Shown in pieces: positions 1 to 7,660 of a DNA stretch of 22,257 nt; within the stretch, counting starts at the first letter, position 1, and each line of letters opens with the position of its first letter. A program made the translations under genes and the position numbers. The notes below the pieces were generated by a model. That model was not told where the DNA came from. It ran no database searches and saw only the letters and a program-made list of their open reading frames with translations. The stretch spans positions 1-22,257 of the IMG/VR virus record IMGVR_UViG_3300008740_000054; one strand, given 5' to 3'. This DNA comes from a virus.

Positions 1-1764
1 AAAAGAGAAGAATCAAAACCTGAAAGAAAAGGAAAAAAACAAGCGTTTGCGGGGATGTCTAATCAAAGAAAAAAATCAATACTAGAAGGTGTTGATACTG
101 CAGACGATTTTATGAAAAAAAGAAAACCAAATGATTATGTTATATGGTTTCCTGAAGATAACCAATTAATTAGTAGAGGTAGTGCACCAGATTTTAAAAA
201 TGTAGATAGAGCAACTTGGAAATCTGACAAGATGAATATGGAGATGACAGGTCAGTATGTTACTGGTTTAACTAAAACAGCAACTGAAGATAAACAACTT
301 CAAACCATTTTTGGTGGACGTTTATCTTTAACTAATAGTCTTACTGAAGGTGTTCGAATGGTGAATACAGGCGGAGATATGGAAATGTCTTGGTATGATG
401 GTAATGAAATAGGAGCGGCTAAAATGGTGACTTCTGAAACCTTTTATGAAGCTTTAGGAAGAACAATGCCTGATCCTAAAAACAATCAATCAAACAACGC
501 AGAATTTAATGAAGTAGACTTTGAGGGACAAACTTATCTTTATGATAGAAAAAATCATCTCTATAGAAGAAATAAAATTACATTTGATCCAGATGAGAAA
601 AATTTTACTTTTGAAGCAGGTACGAAAATTACGCATATTATTGAACAAGTAATATTATTAAGTGAATATGGTAGAAAATTTACTAGTCATACAGTTAAAA
701 ATGGAATGATAGATTGGTTTAGAATTCAACCAAAAGTTCTTCAATTACAAGATTCTGCTATTTCACGGTCTTATGGATTTCATCCTAAGGTATATGCTTA
801 TACAATAATCAAATATAAAGTAATGGATAATTTATTTTTGTCGCCTACAGAATTAGCTAATAATGTTGATCAATTAAAATCTATGACTAAAAAAAAGTAT
901 GATTATTATTATACAGGTGAAAACTTAGATGTATTAGATTTTGATCTTTCATTTAAATTTGCATTTTATCAACCAAGTATGCCTGATAGAGGACAGTCTC
1001 CATTGGATCAAACAGAAGTAAGTAAATCTGGTACTGTTAATGAAGGTCCAGATATAGAACAAAGTGACGGCGGACAAACATTCACATTAGCGGAAGGTAA
1101 AAAAAGTGTTGCTACAAGTGTTAAAGAAGGGTCTGGTACACAAGATGAAAATCCTTTTATAAGACTTGCAAGACATTATAATAATGTAATTGTTAATAGT
1201 AATGTTGATTTAGTATCTTGTGATTTAACTATAATGGGAGATCCTTATTGGATGCCTAATGGTGGGCTAGGTAATTACATTGCCGCACCTGTTAAAACAT
1301 CTGATTTAGGAACAGTTTCATCATTTATAGATGGTGATGGTAATGCTGATTTTACAAGATCTCAAGTAATGTGCGTTTTAAATTTTAATTCACCTTATGA
1401 TTATGAAATGAGTGAACAAGGTGGCCAAATGAAGTTTCCTACTGTAAAAGCAAAAGCTAAAGGTAATGAAAAAATAGGGCAGTTTAGTGGATTGTATAGA
1501 GTATGGCAAGTTAAAAATGAATTTGTTTCAGGAATGTTTAAACAAATATTATCAATGTTAAGAATTAATAATCAACCCGAATCAGGTCAAAGTAACAAAT
1601 CTAGTAACAAATCTTATACTACAAAGAAAAAAACAGAATCAATACCATTAGTAGATAATGAAAATAAAGCGGCTATAATAAAAGGATACCCATATTGGAC
1701 GCCACCAAACAAAGAGTTAAAAAATAATTCCTGGAATTGGGGAATGATGAAAAACCAGAAGTAA
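1..1764 (+). CDS. Hub-like baseplate structural protein (5' partial)
   Basis: Probably a tail or baseplate hub protein positioned like gp27 of T4, directly upstream of the spike. The frame is open back to base 1. The first 18 codons are Lys/Glu/Arg-rich, and the first ATG (position 55) has no Shine-Dalgarno at a usable distance, so the true start probably lies upstream; starting at 55 gives 569 aa. Counting from that ATG, the motif GDPYWMPNGG lies near residue 395. A closing block FSGLYRVWQVKNEF followed by SGMFKQILSMLR lies near residues 477-503; I associate both with hub or tail proteins of marine myoviruses. A DGDGNAD loop near residue 426 resembles a calcium-binding loop. The C-terminus is a Ser/Lys-rich linker ending in an aromatic IKGYPYWTPP segment. 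The stop is one base before the next ATG, so the two genes are tightly linked. That it is a structural gene is fairly sure; the hub role is inferred from position and motifs. Confidence 0.7.
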   Translation, partial: KREESKPERKGKKQAFAGMSNQRKKSILEGVDTADDFMKKRKPNDYVIWFPEDNQLISRGSAPDFKNVDRATWKSDKMNMEMTGQYVTGLTKTATEDKQLQTIFGGRLSLTNSLTEGVRMVNTGGDMEMSWYDGNEIGAAKMVTSETFYEALGRTMPDPKNNQSNNAEFNEVDFEGQTYLYDRKNHLYRRNKITFDPDEKNFTFEAGTKITHIIEQVILLSEYGRKFTSHTVKNGMIDWFRIQPKVLQLQDSAISRSYGFHPKVYAYTIIKYKVMDNLFLSPTELANNVDQLKSMTKKKYDYYYTGENLDVLDFDLSFKFAFYQPSMPDRGQSPLDQTEVSKSGTVNEGPDIEQSDGGQTFTLAEGKKSVATSVKEGSGTQDENPFIRLARHYNNVIVNSNVDLVSCDLTIMGDPYWMPNGGLGNYIAAPVKTSDLGTVSSFIDGDGNADFTRSQVMCVLNFNSPYDYEMSEQGGQMKFPTVKAKAKGNEKIGQFSGLYRVWQVKNEFVSGMFKQILSMLRINNQPESGQSNKSSNKSYTTKKKTESIPLVDNENKAAIIKGYPYWTPPNKELKNNSWNWGMMKNQK

Positions 1765-1765
1765 A

Positions 1766-3298
1766 ATGAGTGAAGCAAAAAGATCATCACTGAAAATAAA
1801 TCCAAAACAAGAGCCGGGCCCGTATGAGGCCATTGTCAGAAATGTTTTAGATCCTAAATATAATGGATCTCTTGAAGTAGAATTATTAAAAAGTATAGGA
1901 CCAGGAAATACATCTCAAGCTACAGGTCAAAGAGTAACTGCAAAATATTTGTATCCTTTTTATGGTGCAACATCTATTAATGCTGTTTCTAATAATATAG
2001 GTCAAAAATATAGTCAACAAAGTTATGGAATGTGGTTTGTTCCACCCGACATAGGAAATATTGTTATGGTTATATTTGTTGAAGGTCATATTAACAAAGC
2101 ATATTGGTTTGGTTGTGTTCAGCAAGAATTAATGAATTTTATGGTGCCAGGAAATGCGGCAACTTCTAATTTAGATAAAAAATTAGATGGTCCTCCAGGA
2201 ACAATAAGTTCTGATTCAAAATTACCTGCTGTAGAACATAATAAAATTCGTTGGTCTACTAAAACAACTAATAGAGCAAATATGGTAAATTTAAAAAAAC
2301 CTGTTAATGAAGATTTGCAAACAGTTTTAAACACTCAAGGATTAGTAGCAGACGAAACAAGAGGAATAACAACAAGTAGTGCTAGAAGAGAAGTTCCTTC
2401 TTCTGTATTTGGAATTAGCACTCCAGGACCAATAGATAAAAACACTACTGCTTATACAGATTTAGCTCACGTAAGATTAGGTGGAAGTACTTTTGTAATG
2501 GATGATGGAGATGATAAATTTGTTAGAAAAACTAAAGCAAATGAAGGCCCTTCAGAATATTATAATAAAGAATTAGATGAAAGAGGAGGAGAATTAGATG
2601 TACCTCATAATGAATTAATTAGATTAAGAACTAGAACAGGTCATCAACTTTTATTTCATAATTCAGAAGATTTAATTTATATAGGCAATGCAAAAGGAAC
2701 TTCTTGGGTAGAATTAAGTTCTGATGGAAAAGTAGATGTGTATGCAGAAGATAGTATAAGTTTTCATACAAAAAATGATTTTAATTTAACAGCAGATAGA
2801 GATATTACTATGGAAGCAGGAGGAAATATAAACATTAAAGCAAGTGGACAAACTACTGCTGAAAAAGACACAAAAGGAAAAATTCAAATTGAATCAGCTT
2901 CAAAAACAAGTCTTGTAGTAGGAGAAGGAACATATATTACAACAACAGGAAATTTAGAAGTTAATTCAACAGGTGAAACAAAAATTACATCAGGAGGAGG
3001 ATCACATATTAACTCAGGTGGTAATCATTTAGAGACTGCACCAGAAATTCATATGAATGGTCCTGCGGCGGGTATAGCCATACAGGCTGTAGAACTTCCT
3101 ACGCATAAATTACCTGGACATGAAGATTTACCTATTTTAGCACAACGTTCACCACAACACGAACCTTGGACGCAACACGAAAATTTAAATCCTGTAGCAT
3201 TTAAAAGTGCATTAACAGATAGAGATAAAACAGAAACAGTTAAAAATGATCTAGAAGTTACACCTATACCAGATACATTTAAAAACGCAAGGACTTAA
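1766..3298 (+). CDS. 5: gp5/VgrG-like baseplate spike, no visible lysozyme domain
   Basis: Central spike of the contractile tail, expected to trimerise and pierce the outer membrane. Residues about 17-125 look like the gp5 N-terminal OB-fold, including GMWFVPPDIGNIVMVIFVEG. Residues about 130-230 are a polar linker. From about 235 come VgrG/gpV-type segments (HVRLGGSTFVMDDGDD, then ELIRLRTRTGHQLLFHNSED). From about 315 to 425 there are short alternating repeats rich in Gly, Asp, Thr and Ile, such as DITMEAGGNINIKASG, typical of the intertwined triple-stranded beta-helix. T4 gp5 (575 aa) carries a T4-lysozyme-type muramidase between OB-fold and helix; here (510 aa) I see no such sequence and no Glu-Asp-Thr catalytic pattern. 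The C-terminal about 80 residues are Pro/His-rich. Followed after 4 nt by a PAAR gene, which would cap it. Spike identity is strong; the lysozyme absence rests on reading alone. Confidence 0.87.
   Translation: MSEAKRSSLKINPKQEPGPYEAIVRNVLDPKYNGSLEVELLKSIGPGNTSQATGQRVTAKYLYPFYGATSINAVSNNIGQKYSQQSYGMWFVPPDIGNIVMVIFVEGHINKAYWFGCVQQELMNFMVPGNAATSNLDKKLDGPPGTISSDSKLPAVEHNKIRWSTKTTNRANMVNLKKPVNEDLQTVLNTQGLVADETRGITTSSARREVPSSVFGISTPGPIDKNTTAYTDLAHVRLGGSTFVMDDGDDKFVRKTKANEGPSEYYNKELDERGGELDVPHNELIRLRTRTGHQLLFHNSEDLIYIGNAKGTSWVELSSDGKVDVYAEDSISFHTKNDFNLTADRDITMEAGGNINIKASGQTTAEKDTKGKIQIESASKTSLVVGEGTYITTTGNLEVNSTGETKITSGGGSHINSGGNHLETAPEIHMNGPAAGIAIQAVELPTHKLPGHEDLPILAQRSPQHEPWTQHENLNPVAFKSALTDRDKTETVKNDLEVTPIPDTFKNART
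3289..3293 (+). promoter_or_regulatory. Shine-Dalgarno for the PAAR gene
   Basis: AAGGA lies inside the last codons of the spike gene, 9 nt before the ATG at 3303. It supports that start and shows that the PAAR gene has its own initiation signal despite the 4-nt gap. Confidence 0.6.
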
Positions 3299-3302
3299 TA
3301 TT

Positions 3303-3590
3303 ATGACTATACCAGTACATAGAGATACAGATTCACGTGTTTGTGGAGCATCTACAACTGTTGCAGGTAATACAACTGTATTTGCTAATAATTTATTAGT
3401 ATCAGTTGATAGTGATCCAAACAGTCATGGTGGAGGATCTTTATCAGCAACAAGTAATGCTGTTTTCGCCAATAATAAATTAGTAGTGCATAATGCACCT
3501 GATTCAGCTTCACCAGACGCATTGTGTCCTATTCCACCGCATTGTGGGCCAGATACTTCACAAGGGTCACCTAATGTATTCACGGGATAA
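3303..3590 (+). CDS. PAAR-domain spike-tip protein
   Basis: A 95-aa protein of PAAR type, the cone that sharpens the tip of the gp5/VgrG beta-helix; the T4 counterpart is gp5.4. Two copies of the hairpin core are visible: TVFANNLLVSVDSDPNSHGG near residues 25-44 and AVFANNKLVVHNAPDSAS near 53-70. Conserved-looking His and Cys residues (C14, H42, H63, C75, H80, C81) could provide the metal site known from PAAR structures; which of them bind metal is inferred. The segment PIPPHCGPDT near 76-85 matches the usual Pro/His/Cys-rich end of the fold. The length is normal for a lone PAAR protein with no toxin extension. It sits between spike and wedge genes, as expected for a tail-tip component. Confidence 0.88.
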   Translation: MTIPVHRDTDSRVCGASTTVAGNTTVFANNLLVSVDSDPNSHGGGSLSATSNAVFANNKLVVHNAPDSASPDALCPIPPHCGPDTSQGSPNVFTG

Positions 3591-3593
3591 TTT

Positions 3594-3598
3594 GGAGG
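3594..3598 (+). promoter_or_regulatory. Shine-Dalgarno for the gp25-like gene
   Basis: GGAGG in the 20-nt gap after the PAAR stop, 12 nt before the ATG at 3611. The spacing is a little long, but no other start in this frame fits it better. It is the strongest ribosome-binding match in the window. Confidence 0.6.
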
Positions 3599-3610
3599 TT
3601 AAATAATTAT

Positions 3611-4057
3611 ATGAGCACAAAAGAAAAAACATTGTATAAACAAATTGAAGTTAAGTCTAATACTAAACATAAGGTTCCGCCTACTCAAAAATCTTATAAA
3701 GGAATTAGTACAGCTAACCCAAATAACACTAGTTTTACACTTCATGATATTGCTTTAATTAAGCAAGATATAATTAATCATTTTCATATTAGTCAAGGAG
3801 AAAAATTAGAAAATCCAGAGTTTGGGACAATTATCTGGGACGCACTTCATGAACCACTAACGGATGATTTAAAAGAAGCAATAGGTAAAAATGTTACTGA
3901 TATAGTTAATTATGATCCAAGGGTACAAGTTAACGATGTAGTTGTAACATCATATGAAAGTGGACTACAAGTAGAGTGTGATTTAACTTATCTTCCTTAT
4001 AATATAACAGAATCAATGAGGATGAAATTTGATGAGGAGGCTGGGTTAATAAATTAA
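3611..4057 (+). CDS. 25: gp25-like baseplate wedge protein
   Basis: A 148-aa member of the gp25/GPW family, the small wedge component that joins the gp6 core to the sheath in T4-like and related contractile machines. Residues 1-35 are a basic, Lys/Thr/Ser-rich extension. The family core begins near residue 40 with FTLHDIALIKQDIINHFHIS, followed by GEKLENPEFGTIIWDALHEP, which contains the conserved N-P-x-F-G-T and the Glu-Pro of the gp25 EPR-type motif. It ends with a beta-strand block (VQVNDVVVTSYESGLQVECD) near 112-131. T4 gp25 is 132 aa, so the size is normal apart from the N-terminal extension. In T4 gene 25 is far from genes 5 and 6; here it lies between spike and gp6. The last codons form half of an inverted repeat. 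Confidence 0.92.
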   Translation: MSTKEKTLYKQIEVKSNTKHKVPPTQKSYKGISTANPNNTSFTLHDIALIKQDIINHFHISQGEKLENPEFGTIIWDALHEPLTDDLKEAIGKNVTDIVNYDPRVQVNDVVVTSYESGLQVECDLTYLPYNITESMRMKFDEEAGLIN

Positions 4058-4069
4058 CTGAGCAGTTAA
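4054..4069. repeat. Perfect 7-bp inverted repeat over the gp25 stop codon
   Basis: TTAACTG, then AG, then CAGTTAA. The left arm includes the TAA stop of the gp25-like gene. As RNA it could fold as a 6-bp stem with a GAGC tetraloop. No T-run follows, so it is not a canonical intrinsic terminator. It lies 9 nt before the late-promoter-like element, so it could act as an mRNA-end hairpin, a protein-binding site, or nothing. Confidence 0.6.
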
Positions 4070-4077
4070 CTAACACA

Positions 4078-4085
4078 AATAAATA
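4078..4085 (+). promoter_or_regulatory. Candidate T4-type late promoter (-10 AATAAATA)
   Basis: AATAAATA differs at one base from the T4 late consensus TATAAATA, which acts alone without a -35 box. It sits in the longest intergenic gap of the window, with expected transcription start near 4091-4093, about 15 nt before the micro-gene ATG. I noticed no other copy as good between genes. In AT-rich DNA an 8-mer like this also arises by chance, so the evidence is its placement. Confidence 0.45.
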
Positions 4086-4095
4086 CGTTTAAAAC

Positions 4096-4099
4096 AGGA
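4096..4099 (+). promoter_or_regulatory. Shine-Dalgarno for the 36-aa micro-gene
   Basis: AGGA (within ACAGGAT) lies 7 nt before the ATG at 4107. This near-ideal spacing is a main reason to treat the 36-codon frame as a real gene. Confidence 0.55.
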
Positions 4100-4106
4100 T
4101 AAAACA

Positions 4107-4217
4107 ATGATAGCAAGTTTTGTATATACAGCGTCAGATAGTTATATTACTACAACAATAACCCATACCGATGGAACAGTTCATACGGTTGTTAAACCTA
4201 AACCTAAAGGAAAATAA
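4107..4217 (+). CDS. 36-aa micro-protein upstream of gp6
   Basis: Unrecognised small protein. It begins MIASFVYTASDSYITTTITH and ends in a basic tail VVKPKPKGK. The body alternates Thr, Tyr, Ile, Val and His, suggesting a beta-hairpin (a strand, THTDGT as a turn, then VHTVV as a second strand). No membrane segment or signal peptide. Support for reality: a good AGGA 7 nt upstream, filling of almost the whole gap between gp25 and gp6, and a stop that overlaps the gp6 ATG by one base (TAATG), the same junction style as gp6 to the next gene. Possible roles are a small baseplate accessory piece or a leader peptide that couples ribosomes onto gp6; neither is shown by the sequence. Confidence 0.65.
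   Translation: MIASFVYTASDSYITTTITHTDGTVHTVVKPKPKGK
4206..4211 (+). promoter_or_regulatory. Shine-Dalgarno for gp6
   Basis: AAAGGA inside the last codons of the micro-gene, 5 nt before the gp6 ATG at 4217. It supports that start, so gp6 can be initiated directly as well as by ribosomes finishing the micro-gene. Confidence 0.6.
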
Positions 4218-7200
4218 TGTCATCTACAAATAGACAAAATAGATTGTTATTAACAGAAGATTGGGAAAGAGTTTATCAATCTTATAGAAACGCAGAATTT
4301 AAAAGTTACGATTTTGATACAATTCGTAGAACTCTTATTAATTACTTAAGACAAAATTATCCAGAAGATTTTAACGATTATATAGAATCAAGTGAGTATC
4401 TTGCATTAATAGATATGATTGCTTTCTTAGGTCAAAATATTGCTTTTAGAATAGATTTAAATGCAAGAGATAACTTTTTAGAATTGTCAGAACGTAGAGA
4501 ATCAATTTTAAGATTAGCTAGACTATTAAGTTATAATGCTAGAAGAAATCAAGCGGCGAATGGAATTCTCAAAATAGATACAGTTACTACTACAGAAAAT
4601 ATAATAGATAGTAATAACTTAAACTTGTCAGGACAAACTGTTACTTGGAATGATCCTGGTAATGTTAATTGGTATGAACAATTTATAAAAGTTTTAAATT
4701 CTGCATTACCAATTAATGAAAAATTTGGAAAACCTACTAAAAAAGATACAATAGATGGCATACCTACAAATACATATAGATTTAATTCTATAGGACTTGA
4801 AGTTCCAGTTTTTAATTATTCAAAAAATGTAGATGGTAGAAATGCTGATTTTGAAATAGTATCAACTACAACAGAAAATTCATCTATAATAGAAGAACCA
4901 CCATTAGCCGGTAGAGCAGTGTCTATGATTCATAGAGATGACGGTAAAGGTAGTGGTAGTAATAATACTGGATTTTTTATGCATTTCAGACAAGGTGTAA
5001 TGGATGTAGGTAATTTTAATGTTACTACTCCAAGTTCTAATCAAGCAATTAATATTGATGCTACAAATATTAATGATACAGATGTTTGGTTATATTCTAC
5101 AAATACACTTGGTATTGAAACTGCTCTTTGGACAAAACTTTCTGCAACAGAAGGAAATAATGTAGTTTACAATAGTACAATTAAATCAATTAAAAACATT
5201 TATTCTGCAATAACTAAAACAGATGATAGAGTAACGTTACAATTTTCTGATGGAACATTTGGAAATTTACCTCAAGGAACATTTAAAGTTTATTATAGAA
5301 CAAGTGATAATAGATCATTTAGAATAGTTCCAGATGATATGCAAAATGTTGAAATAGATATAGATTATGTTAGTGAAAATGGAAAAAGTGAAGTATTAAC
5401 TTTAACACTAGCTCTAAAATATACTGTAGATAATGCAACTTCAAGTGAAGAAAATTCAAGTATTCGTGCTAATGCACCTTCTACATATTATACACAAAAC
5501 AGAATGATTACAGGAGAAGATTATAATATTTCTCCATTAGCAGTTAATCAAGAAATTTTAAAAGTTAAATCAGTAAACAGAGTATCTAGTGGTGTGTCTA
5601 GATATTTTGATTTAATTGATAGTACTGGAAAATATAGTAATACTAATTTATATGGTAATGATGGAATAATTTATAAAGAAGAATTAGATGATTTAGGTAC
5701 ATTTATTTTTACTACAAGAACAGATATTGAAGGAAATATTATTAATACAATAGAACCAGGATTGTCAACTAAAAGAGTTTATAATTTTTATACTGATAAA
5801 TTTCCAAAAATTTTATTAACAGATATTAACCCAGTATGGACTCAAGTAACTAAAGCTACAAATCAAAGTACAGGTAATTTACAAGACGCAAATTCAACAA
5901 AATATCAAGTAGGAACATATACAGCAAGTCAATTAAAATATATTGAAGCTGGTGCTCTTTGTAAATTTGAAGCTCCTACAGGATATCATTTTATGTCCGA
6001 TGGAACATTAATGGCAGGTGCGTCTGACCATGCAGGAGCATCTACTTATAAATGGACAGGAGTAGTTAGTGTTTCTACAGATGGTACAACCGATCTTGCA
6101 GATGGTTCAGGTGCAATTAAATTTAATGATGTTATACCAAGTACTGCAATATTAACACAAATTATTCCTAAATTTAACAAGTATCTAAGTTCTGATGTTA
6201 AAACTCAAATTATTGATCAAATATTTGCGTATAAAACTTTTGGATTAAGATATGACTTATCAACTAGAAAATGGAAACTTGTAGATGAAAATAATTTAAA
6301 TCTTTTTGGTGCGTTTAGTACAGGAAAAACAGGAGATACTAGTAATGCACAATTAGATGCAAGTTGGCTTCTTAAATTTACTAACAATGGAGAAACGTAT
6401 ACAATGACGTCAAGAGGTATGCGTTATGTATTTGAAAGTGATAAAGAAATTAGATTCTTTTATGATAGTGCAGATAGAAATTTTGATTATAAATCAGGAA
6501 AAATATTACAAGACAGAATTTCTGTATTAAGCATAAACACTGCTCCAGATGTAATAACACCTATGAATAATGAAGTTGCATTTGATATTACAAAAGAATA
6601 TAGAAATACAGATGGCTATGTAGACAGTAAAAAAATAGAATTAACGCATTATGATTCAGATCAAGATGGTATTGTAGATAACCCTACTGCATTTGATGAT
6701 ATTGTTGCTTCTTCTGTAAATCCTTCTACAAAATATATTTTCCAAAAGAAATATACTTCTAATAATATAGAAGAATGGAGATATATTAATGCTACTACAG
6801 AACTTATTTTTGTAAAACAAAATAATAGCTCTATAGGAGCCTATAGTACCTATACTGATGATAGCATAATTTATTTGATAGATGATGATGCATTTAAAAT
6901 AGTAAATGGTACTAATAATACACTTACAGATACAACAAATTATAAAGTTCATGTAGGTCGAGACAAACTTAAATTTCAATATGTACATACTGTAGATGGT
7001 AATACACGATTAGATGCTAGTTCAACTAATATTATGGATTTGTATATGGTGACTAAAACATTTGATACAAACTTTAGACAATGGTTAAATGGAACAATTA
7101 CTACAAAACCTTTACCACCTAGTAGTGATGCATTGTATACTAGCTATAGCACACAATTAAATTCTATAAAATCAATTAGTGATGAAATTATATATCATAC

Positions 7201-7660
7201 TGTAAAATATAAAATTTTATTTGGATCTCAAGCTGAAACAGATTTACAAGCTTCATTTAAAATTGTTAAAAATGCAGAAGAAGTTACAAATGATAGTGAT
7301 ATCAAAAGTAGAGTATTAACAGCTATTGGAGAATTCTTTTCATTAGATAATTGGGATTTTGGAGAAACATTTTATTTCTCAGAATTGAGTACATATGTAA
7401 TGAATGAATTAGCACCAGATATTTCAACTTTCATCATTGTGCCTAATGAATCTACACAAAGTTTTGGTAGTCTTTATGAAGTAAAATCAGAAAATGATGA
7501 AATCTTTGTTAGTGGAGCAACCTTAGACAATATAGAAATCATAGATGCCGTGACAGCGGCTAAAATTAAAGCATCTGGCAAAGTTGTGTCATCTACATCC
7601 TCAACCGGTACTGGAGTGACTAGTAATACAACTGGGACCAGCACTGGAAGTGGATACTAA
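4217..7660 (+). CDS. 6: Baseplate wedge protein gp6
   Basis: Core wedge subunit whose dimers form the inner ring of the T4-like baseplate and bind gp25, gp53 and gp7. Residues about 5-115 are strongly gp6-like: RQNRLLLTEDWERVYQSYRN, then ESSEYLALIDMIAFLGQNIA and ARDNFLELSERRESILRLAR. A second family block near 419 reads NAPSTYYTQNRMITGEDYNI. The C-terminal block near 1040-1085 includes DNWDFGETFYFSELSTYVMN and then DISTFIIVPNESTQSFGSLY, as in gp6/baseplate-J ends. Between them lies a long middle segment (about 500-960), so the protein is 1147 aa against 660 in T4. Within it DSDQDGIVDN (813-822) looks like a calcium-binding Asp loop. The last about 27 residues are a Ser/Thr/Gly tail. The start overlaps the micro-gene stop by one base, and the stop overlaps the next ATG in the same way. 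Identity is very sure; the job of the added middle is unknown. Confidence 0.95.
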   Translation: MSSTNRQNRLLLTEDWERVYQSYRNAEFKSYDFDTIRRTLINYLRQNYPEDFNDYIESSEYLALIDMIAFLGQNIAFRIDLNARDNFLELSERRESILRLARLLSYNARRNQAANGILKIDTVTTTENIIDSNNLNLSGQTVTWNDPGNVNWYEQFIKVLNSALPINEKFGKPTKKDTIDGIPTNTYRFNSIGLEVPVFNYSKNVDGRNADFEIVSTTTENSSIIEEPPLAGRAVSMIHRDDGKGSGSNNTGFFMHFRQGVMDVGNFNVTTPSSNQAINIDATNINDTDVWLYSTNTLGIETALWTKLSATEGNNVVYNSTIKSIKNIYSAITKTDDRVTLQFSDGTFGNLPQGTFKVYYRTSDNRSFRIVPDDMQNVEIDIDYVSENGKSEVLTLTLALKYTVDNATSSEENSSIRANAPSTYYTQNRMITGEDYNISPLAVNQEILKVKSVNRVSSGVSRYFDLIDSTGKYSNTNLYGNDGIIYKEELDDLGTFIFTTRTDIEGNIINTIEPGLSTKRVYNFYTDKFPKILLTDINPVWTQVTKATNQSTGNLQDANSTKYQVGTYTASQLKYIEAGALCKFEAPTGYHFMSDGTLMAGASDHAGASTYKWTGVVSVSTDGTTDLADGSGAIKFNDVIPSTAILTQIIPKFNKYLSSDVKTQIIDQIFAYKTFGLRYDLSTRKWKLVDENNLNLFGAFSTGKTGDTSNAQLDASWLLKFTNNGETYTMTSRGMRYVFESDKEIRFFYDSADRNFDYKSGKILQDRISVLSINTAPDVITPMNNEVAFDITKEYRNTDGYVDSKKIELTHYDSDQDGIVDNPTAFDDIVASSVNPSTKYIFQKKYTSNNIEEWRYINATTELIFVKQNNSSIGAYSTYTDDSIIYLIDDDAFKIVNGTNNTLTDTTNYKVHVGRDKLKFQYVHTVDGNTRLDASSTNIMDLYMVTKTFDTNFRQWLNGTITTKPLPPSSDALYTSYSTQLNSIKSISDEIIYHTVKYKILFGSQAETDLQASFKIVKNAEEVTNDSDIKSRVLTAIGEFFSLDNWDFGETFYFSELSTYVMNELAPDISTFIIVPNESTQSFGSLYEVKSENDEIFVSGATLDNIEIIDAVTAAKIKASGKVVSSTSSTGTGVTSNTTGTSTGSGY

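Noticed and set aside
1614-2334. Antisense open frames (63-79 aa) across the hub/spike genes
   Set aside because: They lie opposite well-supported genes, have no convincing ribosome-binding sites and arise easily opposite AT-rich codons.
1766-3590. VgrG plus PAAR as a type VI secretion effector pair
   Set aside because: The neighbours are phage gp25 and a clear T4-type gp6, and there is no toxin domain or TssB/C/H gene; a phage baseplate explains everything.
4054-4069. Inverted repeat as a rho-independent terminator
   Set aside because: The stem is AT-rich and short, and no run of T follows, so a canonical terminator is not supported.
4549-6988. Antisense open frames of 70 and 110 aa inside gp6
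   Set aside because: Opposite a certain gp6. The 110-aa frame is Ile/Cys/Tyr-rich, as expected from the reverse of AT-rich coding sequence, and has no upstream signals.
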